A DNA stretch of 52,267 nt from Clostridiales bacterium (GTDB lineage: Bacteria > Bacillota > Clostridia > Oscillospirales > Oscillospiraceae): assembly GCA_003150355.1 (NCBI GenBank), contig QAMJ01000015.1, positions 103,842-156,108 of the forward strand, in the 5' to 3' direction. Positions 16,267 through 24,635 of this stretch are shown in pieces (position 1 is the first letter of the stretch; every line of letters starts with the position of its first letter). Both the position numbers and the translations under genes were made by a program. The notes beneath the pieces are model-generated. The model was given only the letters and a program-made list of their open reading frames with translations, was not told the origin of the DNA and searched no databases.

Positions 16267-17202
16267 ATGCCACTGGTAACTACTACTGAGATGTTCAAGA
16301 AAGCATACGACGGGGGATATGCCATCGGTGCTTTCAACGTCAATAATATGGAAATCGTGCAGGGGATAACCGAAGCCGCCGCAGAGCTCAACGCTCCGCT
16401 TATTCTTCAGGTCTCCAAGGGCGCACGTAAATATGCAAATCATACTTACCTTATGAAGCTGGTCGAGGCCGCGATCATCGAGACCGGGCTTCCCATCGCG
16501 CTGCATCTTGACCACGGTGACAGCTTTGAGCTGTGCAAGTCCTGCATTGACGGCGGATTTTCCTCCGTTATGATAGACGCTTCCTCCAAGCCCTTCGAGG
16601 AGAATATTGCTCTGACCAAGCAGGTTGTTGAATATGCACATGACCACGGCGTCGTCGTTGAGGCAGAGCTCGGTACCCTCGCAGGAATAGAGGACGAGGT
16701 TAAGGTTTCCCATGAGGACAGCTCTTATACCAGACCCGAGGACGTTCAGGAATTTGTCGAGCGCACCGGCTGCGACTCTTTGGCTATCGCTATCGGTACC
16801 TCCCACGGCGCATACAAGTTCAAGCCCGGCACGAAGCCCCAGCTCCGCTTTGACATCCTTGAGGATGTTGAGAAGCGTCTGCCCGGCTTCCCGATAGTCC
16901 TGCACGGCTCTTCCTCCGTGCCTCAGGAATTTGTGCGCATAATAAATGAGAACGGCGGCAACATGCCTGGCGCGATCGGTGTCCCCGAGGATCAGCTCCG
17001 CAAGGCTGCCAGCATGGCCGTCTGCAAGATCAACATTGACTCCGACCTTCGCCTTGCAATGACCGCAAGCATCCGTAAGTACTTCACCGAGCATCCGGAT
17101 CACTTCGATCCCAGACAGTACCTTGGACCGGGTCGAGAGGCTATAAAGGAAATGGTCAAGCACAAGATCGTCGACGTGCTCGGCTGTGACGGAAAGGCCT
17201 GA
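16267..17202 (+). CDS. fba: Class II fructose-1,6-bisphosphate aldolase
   Basis: Zinc-dependent aldolase that cleaves fructose-1,6-bisphosphate into two triose phosphates; 311 residues. The zinc ligands and catalytic Asp are in LHLDHGDSF near residues 79-87, the second His is in GTSHGAYKF near 178-186, and the third is in VLHGSSSVP near 214-222. NINIDSDLR-type phosphate binding appears as KINIDSDLR near 257-265. The ATG follows GAGAAGGAGATATG. Strong codon bias and a consensus promoter agree with high expression. Confidence 0.97.
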   Translation: MPLVTTTEMFKKAYDGGYAIGAFNVNNMEIVQGITEAAAELNAPLILQVSKGARKYANHTYLMKLVEAAIIETGLPIALHLDHGDSFELCKSCIDGGFSSVMIDASSKPFEENIALTKQVVEYAHDHGVVVEAELGTLAGIEDEVKVSHEDSSYTRPEDVQEFVERTGCDSLAIAIGTSHGAYKFKPGTKPQLRFDILEDVEKRLPGFPIVLHGSSSVPQEFVRIINENGGNMPGAIGVPEDQLRKAASMAVCKINIDSDLRLAMTASIRKYFTEHPDHFDPRQYLGPGREAIKEMVKHKIVDVLGCDGKA

Positions 17203-17248
17203 TAGGGCTATACTGTATACAGACACATAAACTACAGGAGGTGGCAAG

Positions 17249-18919
17249 ATGAGCCAGAAACATGTCAAAAGCAGGCATACAGCGGCAAAAGAGCCTTCAA
17301 AGGCCGTCAGTGCGCTCAGTTCTCTAAACGCACTCGGGAATACTGTGGTCATCAGACTTGTATTGGCCACGGTGATCTTCGCCGTTTCTCTTATCATAAG
17401 CATGCCTGATTTTGTCGGCATAATTCTGCTCGTTCTTGCCGCCGCTTCTGCCGGGTACGATATAGTCATGGAAGCCGTTTCGGACGTCGAAAACGGCAGG
17501 TATCTCGCCACCTCAGTCGTAGTAGTTGTTGTGTCGGTCATAGCTTTCTTTATTGGCTTTGCAATAGAGGGTGCTGCGGTCGTTCTGCTTTATCAGATAG
17601 GTCAGCTCCTCCTCAATTACGCAAAGGACCATACCGAGAAGGCCGCACTTGAACTGCTGGCATATCAGGACGAAGAAGTCACCGCAAAGGTCAAGGCCGT
17701 CGTTGAGGATAAGAACGCAGCATCTCTTAACATCCATGAGGTCATGCTCGGCAGCTCCGGTTCTGTGCTTAAAGTTGCGGTGTTTCTCGCGCTGGCCTAC
17801 GCCATAGCTCTGCCGATATTTACAAATTACAGCTATATCGTGTCTGTCCACCGCGCGCTGATGATCATCCTGATCGCAACGCCGATGTCCATTGTTGTCT
17901 CCATTCCGCTCTCCGGTATCGTTGGCCTGTGCTACAGCGCCCAGCAGGGAGTTGTGTTCAACAGCGCAAAGGATCTTGAAGGCATGGCGGACGCCAATAT
18001 TGCCATATTTGACAAGGCCGGTATCTTCGCCGACGAATGTCCGCGCATCATTGCAATGTATTCAGATGTGCTCGATTCCGCCACTTTCATGAACTTCGTC
18101 GCTCATGCGGTGTATTATTCCGAGCAACCCGTTGCCAAGGCTATTGCCGCCGCTTACGATCAGGAATATCATCTTGACGTAATTAAGGACTTCCGTGATA
18201 TTCCGGGCTACGGCGTGGAGCTGTCTATTGACGGCATCGATGTTGTCTTTGCTGAAAAGGAGTTCTTAGCCAGCAGAGGAGTACAGCTGCCGGAGGACAG
18301 CACCGCTATCGGTCAGGTTTTTTATATGGTCGTTGCGGGCAAGGTCATGGGCAAAGTAGTGATCTCGTCCGACGTCAATGACGAGACCGAGAACCTCGTT
18401 CCGGAGATGAAGGCCGTCGGCATTTCGAGATGCATTCTCCTGACGGACGACAGCAAGGAAGCCGGACAGCAGTTTGCCGAGCTTATGAACTTCAACGAGA
18501 TGTACCCGCAGTGCAGCGGAGACAAGCGTCTCGAAGTGATAAGCGATATTTCATCTAAAGCAAAAACAAATGTTATATTTGTTTACGCAAGCGGCATTGA
18601 GTGCCACAGTCCGGCAGCCATAGATATGCGCGTAGGGAAGAAGAGCAAGTATGCCGACGCGATCGTTGATCACGAGTATATCAACAATATCCCGTTTGCA
18701 AGACAGGTCGCGGTTCGCGTGCGCGAGATAGCGATCGAAAATGCGCTGTTTGCGTTCATCGTGAAAGCCTTGCTGATATTCCTCAGCATTGTAGGGTACT
18801 GCAATCTGTGGTTTGCGATCTTTATAGATTTTGTCGCAGCTGTTGCAACGATCCTCAACACGATACGTGTGACAAGCGAGTCGCTCATAACAACGCTTAA
18901 ATATAAAAGCGGAAAATAA
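17249..18919 (+). CDS. Degenerate P1B-type ATPase homologue (probable pseudoenzyme)
   Basis: A 556-residue membrane protein with the order of a heavy-metal P-type ATPase: two helices pairs near residues 34-70 and 86-122, a pair near 173-230, a cytoplasmic P/N region near 240-490 and a final helix pair near 498-538. The catalytic motifs are decayed. The actuator domain is reduced to about 40 residues (130-168) with no TGE. The CPx metal motif is TPM (211-213). The phosphorylation motif DKTGT is DKAGI (255-259, Asp kept). The N-domain HP is QP (293-294). GDGxND is replaced by ASGIECHS (447-454). The gene is long, uninterrupted, has an AGGAGGTGG ribosome site and a strong terminator, so it looks selected rather than dead. 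It lies 46 nt after fba and is probably cotranscribed. Role unknown; ion pumping is unlikely. Confidence 0.8.
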   Translation: MSQKHVKSRHTAAKEPSKAVSALSSLNALGNTVVIRLVLATVIFAVSLIISMPDFVGIILLVLAAASAGYDIVMEAVSDVENGRYLATSVVVVVVSVIAFFIGFAIEGAAVVLLYQIGQLLLNYAKDHTEKAALELLAYQDEEVTAKVKAVVEDKNAASLNIHEVMLGSSGSVLKVAVFLALAYAIALPIFTNYSYIVSVHRALMIILIATPMSIVVSIPLSGIVGLCYSAQQGVVFNSAKDLEGMADANIAIFDKAGIFADECPRIIAMYSDVLDSATFMNFVAHAVYYSEQPVAKAIAAAYDQEYHLDVIKDFRDIPGYGVELSIDGIDVVFAEKEFLASRGVQLPEDSTAIGQVFYMVVAGKVMGKVVISSDVNDETENLVPEMKAVGISRCILLTDDSKEAGQQFAELMNFNEMYPQCSGDKRLEVISDISSKAKTNVIFVYASGIECHSPAAIDMRVGKKSKYADAIVDHEYINNIPFARQVAVRVREIAIENALFAFIVKALLIFLSIVGYCNLWFAIFIDFVAAVATILNTIRVTSESLITTLKYKSGK

Positions 18920-18920
18920 T

Positions 18921-18955
18921 AAAAACTGCTGGTCAAAATTGGCCAGCAGTTTTTA
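18921..18955 (+). terminator. Terminator after the degenerate ATPase gene
   Basis: AAAAACTGCTGG (18921-18932) and CCAGCAGTTTTT (18943-18954) form a 12-bp stem ending in a T run. Confidence 0.88.
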
Positions 18956-18969
18956 TCGGAATAATTATG

Positions 18970-18998
18970 TTGACAGTCCCGGGCAGATAGGGTAAAAT
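18970..18998 (+). promoter_or_regulatory. Promoter of the Xer recombinase gene
   Basis: TTGACA (18970-18975), a 17-bp spacer and TAAAAT (18993-18998). The start is expected near 19005. The leader then holds a small hairpin and the dif-like site. Confidence 0.78.
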
Positions 18999-19013
18999 AA
19001 AAGAGCAGATAGG

Positions 19014-19036
19014 AGACCGGCTTCGGTCTTTATTAA
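19014..19036 (+). terminator. Possible attenuator hairpin in the Xer leader
   Basis: AGACCG (19014-19019) and CGGTCT (19024-19029) with a GCTT loop, followed by TTATTAATT. The stem is only 6 bp and begins about 10 nt after the predicted start, so this is a weak call. Confidence 0.35.
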
Positions 19037-19047
19037 TTCCCTGCTTA

Positions 19048-19075
19048 AGTTCGCATAATATAAATTAAACGAACT
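19048..19075 (+). other. dif: dif-like Xer recombination site
   Basis: Two 11-bp arms, AGTTCGCATAA (19048-19058) and TTAAACGAACT (19065-19075), flank a 6-bp centre TATAAA. The outer 7 bp (AAGTTCG/CGAACTT, 19047-19053 and 19070-19076) are a perfect inverted repeat. Against the Bacillus subtilis dif as I remember it, 19 of 28 positions agree, and CGCATAA is identical to the left arm of the E. coli site. It lies 26 bp upstream of a Xer recombinase gene, as difSL lies next to xerS in streptococci. Identification is by pattern only. Confidence 0.65.
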
Positions 19076-19101
19076 TCAATATGGAACTCAGGAGAAATAA
19101 C

Positions 19102-20100
19102 ATGAATCTCGACCAGATAAATGACATTCCAGATATTCTTATGGAGTTTCTGGAATACCATTCGACTGTCATGGGACACTCGGACAAAACCGTCGCGGGG
19201 TATTATTTAGATCTGAAAATTCTTTTTCGTTATCTGAAGCGGCGGAGACATCTTGTCCCGCGAGAACTTCCGTTCAACGAGATAGACATAACCGATATTG
19301 ATATCGACTTTATAAAGTCGATACGCATTGAGGAGCTGTACCGCTATCAGTCGTTTTCCCCGGAGCTTGAGGATACGCCTAACGCGCTCTCAGCCGCCAG
19401 CCGCTGCCGCCGTACATCGTCGGTCAAATCGTTTTTCAGCTATCTTACCGCTAAGCGGCATCTGCTGGATTACAACGTGTGTCAGGAGCTGGATATGCCA
19501 AAGCGTCAGGCATCTCTGCCGAAGTACCTTGAGGAATCGGAGTGCGAGCGGCTGCTTGCCGCATGTGACGGGCCGTTTGAGTACCGTGATTACTGCATCC
19601 TGATGCTGTTCCTGTCATGCGGCCTGCGTGTTTCTGAGCTCGTTTCGCTGAACACCACGGATATATATGAGGATCATCTGCGTGTCCTCGGCAAGGGCAA
19701 CAAGGAACGTGTCGTATTTTTTGCTGACGGCTGCCGTGAAGCGATTGATGATTATCTTGCTGTCCGCAATGGAGAAAAGCTCCCGCCTGAAGACAAAAAC
19801 GCGCTGTTCATCAGCCGCGACAACCGCCGTATAAGTGTCCGCGGCGTACAGAAAATGGTTGATAAAAAGCTGCTGCAGGCCGGGCTTGATGCCAGCCGCT
19901 ATTCTCCTCATAAGCTGCGCCACACAGCCGCCACGCTCATGCTGAAAAACGGCGTTGACACCCGCGCGCTCCAGGAAGTCCTCGGTCACAGCAATCTGAA
20001 CACAACGCAGATATACACCCATCTGGACAATGCCGCGCTTCACGAAGCAGCAATGGCAAACCCCATCGGCAGAAAAACAAAAGAAGAAATTGAAGAATAA
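19102..20100 (+). CDS. Xer-type tyrosine recombinase
   Basis: A 332-residue site-specific recombinase of the XerC/XerD/XerS group. The N-terminal SAM-like core-binding domain covers residues 5-140. The catalytic residues are R in CGLRVSEL (near 180), K in the beta hairpin LGKGNKERVV, H-x-x-R in HKLRHTAATL (near 272-281), the second H in LGHSNLNTTQIYTHLD and its nucleophilic Tyr. It is longer than usual XerC/XerD (about 295), due to an insertion in the N-terminal domain, and nearer to XerS length (about 356). AGGAGAAATAAC precedes the ATG at 19102; an in-frame ATG at 19081 lies too close to the dif-like site. Its likely task is chromosome dimer resolution, given the site directly upstream. A second, XerD-like gene lies at 29.7 kb. 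Confidence 0.88.
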   Translation: MNLDQINDIPDILMEFLEYHSTVMGHSDKTVAGYYLDLKILFRYLKRRRHLVPRELPFNEIDITDIDIDFIKSIRIEELYRYQSFSPELEDTPNALSAASRCRRTSSVKSFFSYLTAKRHLLDYNVCQELDMPKRQASLPKYLEESECERLLAACDGPFEYRDYCILMLFLSCGLRVSELVSLNTTDIYEDHLRVLGKGNKERVVFFADGCREAIDDYLAVRNGEKLPPEDKNALFISRDNRRISVRGVQKMVDKKLLQAGLDASRYSPHKLRHTAATLMLKNGVDTRALQEVLGHSNLNTTQIYTHLDNAALHEAAMANPIGRKTKEEIEE

Positions 20101-20101
20101 T

Positions 20102-20133
20102 AAATGAGCCTGACGTTTAAGCCAGGCTCATTT
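20102..20133. terminator. Terminator between the Xer gene and the convergent GME-fold gene
   Basis: AAATGAGCCTG (20102-20112) and CAGGCTCATTT (20123-20133) form a perfect 11-bp stem. It overlaps the stop codon of the - strand gene. Transcription from both chromosome halves meets here. Confidence 0.8.
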
Positions 20134-20892
20134 ACTTGCCTCTGTTATCGGTATCGCGCCGCCGATATCAAAGGCTGGTTTATCGGTTATGTAAACTATA
20201 TCTATGTTATGTAAACTCGCAAACTCAATTATCCGCTCTGCGTCCGGATGCTTGTCCAGCCCTCCAGTGAAAGCAAGCTTTGTGTCTGAGAGCTTGAAGC
20301 TTGCCCCGCCTATGAATCCATAATCAAAGCCCGGCAGATCAATATATCCCGGCCGGATCTTCAGTACATCGATCCCGTGCGCTTTCGCGCTGCGGCATAT
20401 CCCCTCGTCTGCCGTTATTATCGCGTTATCATTTACAACACACACCGAACAGCGGCTGTACCCCTGCCTGCTGCTTACTTGTATTGCGCCATTCCCGATT
20501 GTTAAATATTTCACTATTGCATCAGAGCCTGTTTGGGGATTATATATGACTTTATTTCCGAGGATGCACACGTTCATCTGCGCATCATTGGGGTACATGG
20601 CAGACTGCTCTATATCGGCAAACTGAATATCAAATCCCCTGTCTTCCAGCTGCCGTGAGAAGCTGCTCCCCTTCAGATAAGGCGCGAGCAGCAGCCTATC
20701 CCCACCCAGATGCAGCACCGAAAGGTCGGCATGACCGGATAATCTATCGTCAACATACGGATTATCAGGCATCGAGAGTATATTGATGCCTAACTTTCCG
20801 ACACCATTTTGTAATATGTTACAATACTTTTCACCTATTATAACTGTACTGGCACAAACAGGAAGATTCGGAGTCTCGACAAATCTCATCAT
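20128..20892 (-). CDS. DUF6873-like protein, possible guanidino-modifying-enzyme fold
   Basis: A 254-residue cytoplasmic protein without membrane segments. Its pattern resembles the DUF6873 family, which is thought to have the arginine deiminase/amidinotransferase (GME) propeller fold: repeated short units with acidic and His positions such as DRLSGHADLSVLH near residues 48-60, a Cys in ADEGICRSAKAHG near 155-167, and FTGGLDKHPD near 213-222. No reaction is known. The start overlaps the radA stop codon (ATGA), so the two are translationally coupled. I am moderately sure of the family and cannot name a substrate. Confidence 0.6.
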   Translation of the reverse strand: MMRFVETPNLPVCASTVIIGEKYCNILQNGVGKLGINILSMPDNPYVDDRLSGHADLSVLHLGGDRLLLAPYLKGSSFSRQLEDRGFDIQFADIEQSAMYPNDAQMNVCILGNKVIYNPQTGSDAIVKYLTIGNGAIQVSSRQGYSRCSVCVVNDNAIITADEGICRSAKAHGIDVLKIRPGYIDLPGFDYGFIGGASFKLSDTKLAFTGGLDKHPDAERIIEFASLHNIDIVYITDKPAFDIGGAIPITEASK

Positions 20893-22262
20893 TTATGCCT
20901 CGGCAGCACAGCGGCTATCGCTTCGCTGATGCTCTTTACCGGGATCAGCTCCAGCCCGTCATATCTCCCCAGCTCATCGCGCACATGCGCAGGGATGACA
21001 CAGCGCTTGAAACCAAGCCTGTGTATTTCTGACAGTCTCTGATTCAGTGCGCTGACGCTGCGGATCTCTCCAGAAAGCCCGACCTCGCCTATTGCCGCAA
21101 GGTCAGCTCCCAGCGGCCTGTCGAGATAGCTGGACGCAACGGCAAGGCTCGTCGCAAGGTCAGCCGCAGGCTCCTCGAGGCTCAGTCCGCCGATAACGTT
21201 TATATACGAATCGCAGCTGCCGACCGGCAGGCCGCTGCGCTTTTCGAGCACCGCAAGCAGCATTGCCGCGCGGTTATAGTCAATGCCGTTGCTGCGGCGC
21301 GCAGCGTTATAATTTGTCGGCGCAACGAGCGCCTGGACTTCGGCAAGTATCGGGCGGGTGCCTTCAATTACGCACGCTACGCAGGTTCCCGGGCAGTTAT
21401 CCGGTCTGCCGCTCAGAAGCATTTCGGATGGGTTCTCCACGCAGCGCAGCCCCCTGTCCGCCATTTCAAATACGCCTATTTCATTCGTCGAACCGAAGCG
21501 GTTTTTCGCCGCACGCAGAATGCGGAAGCTTGTGCTGCGCTCGCCCTCAAAGTACAGAACGCAGTCAACCATGTGCTCCAGCACCTTGGGTCCCGCTATG
21601 CTCCCCTCTTTGTTTATATGTCCAACGACGAAAACCGTAAGTCCCTTTTCCTTGGTGACGCGCATGATGCGCATAGTACATTCACGCACCTGCGTGATGC
21701 TGCCCGGCGCAGAAGCTACGCCAGAATCGCTGACGGTCTGAACGGAGTCAATGATCGCAATATCCGGTTTCAGCTCGTCGATAGCGGCGATGATGCTGTC
21801 TATATCCGTCTCGGCAAGGACATAGATATTCTCCCCATCGACGCCGAGACGCATCGCGCGCAGCTTGAGCTGACGCTGGCTTTCCTCACCAGTGACGTAT
21901 AGGATCTTCCGTCCCGCGCCTGCCGAAGCGCACATCTGGAGAAGCAGCGTCGACTTACCGATACCCGGTGCGCCGCCGACAAGCACAAGTGAGCCTGCGA
22001 CTGCTCCGCCGCCCAGCACACGGTCAAACTCCGATATCCCGGTCGCGAATCTTATTTCCTCCGAGGTGTCAAGCTCCGAGAGCGGCTTCGCCTTACCGGC
22101 AGCGGCGCGCGCACTTACGGCGCTCTTTTTGCCGCTGCCGGTCTCGATAGTCACTTCCTGGAGCGTGTTCCACGCTCCGCACGCGGGGCATCTGCCCGCC
22201 CAGTTTGAAGTTTCATTGCCGCATTCCGAGCAGCAATAAACCGTTTTTCTCTTGTTCGCCAT
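20889..22262 (-). CDS. radA: DNA repair protein RadA
   Basis: A RecA-like ATPase that promotes branch migration in recombination; 457 residues. The N-terminal zinc finger has Cys11, 14, 25 and 28 (CSECGN...CPACGAW). Walker A is GGAPGIGKST near residues 95-104. The RadA-specific motif KNRFGST is near 255-261. The last 150 residues form the Lon-protease-like domain, with SLEEPAADLA and the terminal LSGEIRSV. The length is standard. It overlaps the next gene and lies 15 nt after the cwlD-type gene, all on the - strand. Confidence 0.96.
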   Translation of the reverse strand: MANKRKTVYCCSECGNETSNWAGRCPACGAWNTLQEVTIETGSGKKSAVSARAAAGKAKPLSELDTSEEIRFATGISEFDRVLGGGAVAGSLVLVGGAPGIGKSTLLLQMCASAGAGRKILYVTGEESQRQLKLRAMRLGVDGENIYVLAETDIDSIIAAIDELKPDIAIIDSVQTVSDSGVASAPGSITQVRECTMRIMRVTKEKGLTVFVVGHINKEGSIAGPKVLEHMVDCVLYFEGERSTSFRILRAAKNRFGSTNEIGVFEMADRGLRCVENPSEMLLSGRPDNCPGTCVACVIEGTRPILAEVQALVAPTNYNAARRSNGIDYNRAAMLLAVLEKRSGLPVGSCDSYINVIGGLSLEEPAADLATSLAVASSYLDRPLGADLAAIGEVGLSGEIRSVSALNQRLSEIHRLGFKRCVIPAHVRDELGRYDGLELIPVKSISEAIAAVLPRHK

Positions 22263-22277
22263 AGGATTTCTCCAGTC

Positions 22278-23003
22278 TTATGTACTTTGTATGCCTGTTC
22301 TGTATTGCAGATAGCTGCCCATCAGCACTGCGGCAACCGAGGTCTGGTAGCCAGAGGTTTTAAGATTCTCCATATCTGAGAAATTCGACATGAACCCGCA
22401 TTCGACCAGCACCGCCGGGCAGCTTACGTGCGAAAGTATATATAGCCCCTTGGACGCGGGCTCTGCGACTCGCCTGTTTTCCGGAGCAAGGCTGCGTATC
22501 AGGTTCCCGTGCATGAGCTTGCCGAGCTCCTCGCTGTCCTGCGTCGCCGCGTACATGACCTGCGGCCCGCTCGGCGCACCCGTCGGGAAACAGTTCTGGT
22601 GGATGCTTATCAGCACCGGGTTCGGCGCTTCGTTTACGATCTCCGTCCTGCACTCAAGGTCGCGGTGCTCACTGTAGTTCGGAGTATCGGACTTGGTGCT
22701 GTCGTCCTGACGGGTCATTATATTATCCTGCCCGTAGAACTCCGCAAGCGCGCGCAGCTTCAGCGCTATCGCAAGGTTAATATCGCTCTCTCTTGAGCCG
22801 TCAGCCCCCTGCGCGCCGCCGTCTATCCCACCGTGCCCAGGGTCAATGACCAGCGTCGTGCTCCCGGCGTGCGCCGAGACATCCGTCATTTTTCCTTTGA
22901 ACGTCAGCAGGAAAAACGATGGGAGCAGCGCCAGCAGAAGCACGATCACGGGTTTGCGGATCGGCGGTTTCAGCTTTAACATTCGAGACAAATGCCCTTT
23001 CAT
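22278..23003 (-). CDS. cwlD: N-acetylmuramoyl-L-alanine amidase, CwlD type
   Basis: A zinc amidase of the Amidase_3 family with an N-terminal membrane anchor (residues 17-34), 241 residues. Zinc ligands are the His in DPGHGGIDGG (near 54-63), Glu in SRESDINLA (near 70) and His in LISIHQN (near 131), with the catalytic Glu in VLVECGFMSN (near 198). CwlD makes the muramic-delta-lactam of the spore cortex in Bacillus. The size and single anchor fit CwlD, and spoIVA follows upstream, which supports a sporulation role; a vegetative amidase is the alternative. Confidence 0.8.
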   Translation of the reverse strand: MKGHLSRMLKLKPPIRKPVIVLLLALLPSFFLLTFKGKMTDVSAHAGSTTLVIDPGHGGIDGGAQGADGSRESDINLAIALKLRALAEFYGQDNIMTRQDDSTKSDTPNYSEHRDLECRTEIVNEAPNPVLISIHQNCFPTGAPSGPQVMYAATQDSEELGKLMHGNLIRSLAPENRRVAEPASKGLYILSHVSCPAVLVECGFMSNFSDMENLKTSGYQTSVAAVLMGSYLQYRTGIQST

Positions 23004-23061
23004 CTCCTTCTATTATATATGCCTTGTACGGTCAAGTCAAACAAAATACAGCCGGCGCGCG

Positions 23062-24540
23062 TCACAGCAGGATGCAGATGAGTCCGCCGCTGCCCTCGTT
23101 TATTATGCGCTGCAGGGTCCGCTGGAGCTTCTGCTTTGCGTTCTCCGGCAGTGATTCTATCTTCGATGTAAGCCCCTCCTCGGCGATGTCGTAAAGCGAC
23201 TTGCCGAATATGTTCGACTGCCATATGCGGTTAACGTCCCCGTCAAAACCCTGGAGCAGGAAGTTGATTATATCTTCTGACGCGGTCTCGCCGCCGATAG
23301 CCGGCGTCACCTCTGTCTCTATATTTGTCATAAGCATATGTATCGCTGGGGCATTCGCCTTGAGCTTTACGCTGTATTTTCCGCCCTGACGGACGATCTG
23401 CGGCTCCTCAAGCTGCATCTGCGAGGAGTCCGGCATCACAACGCCGTAGCCCTTTGTGCGCACGTCATTCAGCGCGCAGCGCAGCTTATCATAGTCGCGC
23501 TTCACCTCGCTCATTTCCGTGAGTGTGGATATCAGGTCGCCGTCGTTGTTTATCTCAATGCCGGTCTGCTCGCTGATAGTTTTATAATACAGGCTGCGCG
23601 GCAGGCAAACGGTCACGGATACCGTGCCCGTGCCGAGGTCGCTCCTGTCGATGCTGACATCGTTTACGCACTCGCACTGCGAGAGCTTATCAACAGCGCA
23701 GCGGCAGTCCTTTATTCTGCACACGCTGCTGCTGCAATCCATTATGCTGGCAAACAGCTCATTGCGCAGATCGTTATCCTCCGGCAGCGCTTCAAGCCAC
23801 TCCGGCAGAAAGACGCCAATGGACTTGAGCGGGAACTCCTCGAGCACGGAGCGGATGATCCCTGCAATGTCGTCCTCCGTCAAGGTCGTGCAGTTGACCC
23901 GGATGCAGCGCACATCATACCGCGCGGTGATCTCCTCGGCAATGGCTATCGCCGTCTCTGACGCAGGCTCTGCGCTATTGAGGAGTACCACAAAGGGCTT
24001 TCCGATGCTCTTCAGCTCGTTTATCGCGCGCTCTTCGGGAGCTTCATATTTCTCGCGCGGAATATCGCATATCGTCCCATCGGTGGTCACAACGATGCCG
24101 ACGGTCGAGTGCTCGGTTATGACCTTGTGCGTCCCTTTCTCCGCCGCTTCCGTCATGGTTATCTCATGGTCGAACCACGGCGTAGTGACAAGACGCTCCG
24201 CGCCGTCCTCAAACTGCCCGGCGGCACCGTCCACCATGTAGCCGACGCAGTCTACCAGCCGCACCGAGAGCTCCGCGCCGTCACCCAGCGCGATGTTCAC
24301 CGCGTTTTCCGGGACGAACTTCGGCTCAGCGGTCATTATTGTCCGGCCGGAGCCGCTCTGCGGCAGCTCATCGCGGGCACGCTCCTTCATGTAGGTGTTG
24401 TCGATCCGCGGGATCACAAGCGTTTCCATAAAGCGCTTGATAAATGTGGACTTCCCGGTACGCACCGGCCCCACAACACCAAGCATGAAAGCGCCGTCGG
24501 TACGCGCCGCTATATCGCGGTAGATATTTGTATCAGTCAT
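23062..24540 (-). CDS. spoIVA: Stage IV sporulation protein A
   Basis: The ATPase that polymerises on the outer forespore membrane and forms the base of the spore coat; 492 residues, the family length. Walker A is GPVRTGKST at residues 24-32. The TRAFAC GTPase-like domain continues with LVDCVGYMV near 114-122 (a Walker B-like switch) and VVTTDGTI near 150. The middle domain and the C-terminal ICILL tail are typical; the C-terminus binds SpoVM and SpoVID in Bacillus. The start codon sits 6 nt after a GGAGG buried in a hairpin, described separately. Confidence 0.97.
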   Translation of the reverse strand: MTDTNIYRDIAARTDGAFMLGVVGPVRTGKSTFIKRFMETLVIPRIDNTYMKERARDELPQSGSGRTIMTAEPKFVPENAVNIALGDGAELSVRLVDCVGYMVDGAAGQFEDGAERLVTTPWFDHEITMTEAAEKGTHKVITEHSTVGIVVTTDGTICDIPREKYEAPEERAINELKSIGKPFVVLLNSAEPASETAIAIAEEITARYDVRCIRVNCTTLTEDDIAGIIRSVLEEFPLKSIGVFLPEWLEALPEDNDLRNELFASIMDCSSSVCRIKDCRCAVDKLSQCECVNDVSIDRSDLGTGTVSVTVCLPRSLYYKTISEQTGIEINNDGDLISTLTEMSEVKRDYDKLRCALNDVRTKGYGVVMPDSSQMQLEEPQIVRQGGKYSVKLKANAPAIHMLMTNIETEVTPAIGGETASEDIINFLLQGFDGDVNRIWQSNIFGKSLYDIAEEGLTSKIESLPENAKQKLQRTLQRIINEGSGGLICILL

Positions 24541-24546
24541 AATAAA

Positions 24547-24595
24547 GCCTCCGCTCTCATGTTCTCGTTTGTTCGAGTTTATGAGCAGCGGAGGC
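24547..24595 (-). promoter_or_regulatory. Hairpin that buries the spoIVA ribosome binding site
   Basis: On the - strand GCCTCCGCT (24595-24587) pairs perfectly with AGCGGAGGC (24555-24547), extended by CTCAT/ATGAG after a 1-nt bulge and by a nested CTCG/CGAG. The only good Shine-Dalgarno of spoIVA, GGAGG, is in the 3' arm. TTTATT then leads to the ATG. It could also act as a weak terminator for the upstream nif3-type gene. Confidence 0.7.
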
Positions 24596-24622
24596 AGTTT
24601 ATGACAAGCGTGGCAGGCTATC
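24596..24622 (-). promoter_or_regulatory. Candidate sigma-E promoter of spoIVA
   Basis: On the - strand GATAG (24622-24618), a 14-bp spacer and CATAAACT (24603-24596), close to the sigma-E -10 consensus CATACAnT. The -35 match is partial. spoIVA is a known sigma-E gene in Bacillus. A start near 24589 would remove most of the hairpin's 5' arm. Confidence 0.4.
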
Positions 24623-24635
24623 GCGTCACGGCCTG

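Noticed and set aside
16174..17541. Open frame of 455 codons on the - strand
   Set aside because: It is antisense to fba and the start of the ATPase gene, both with clear motifs, promoter and ribosome sites.
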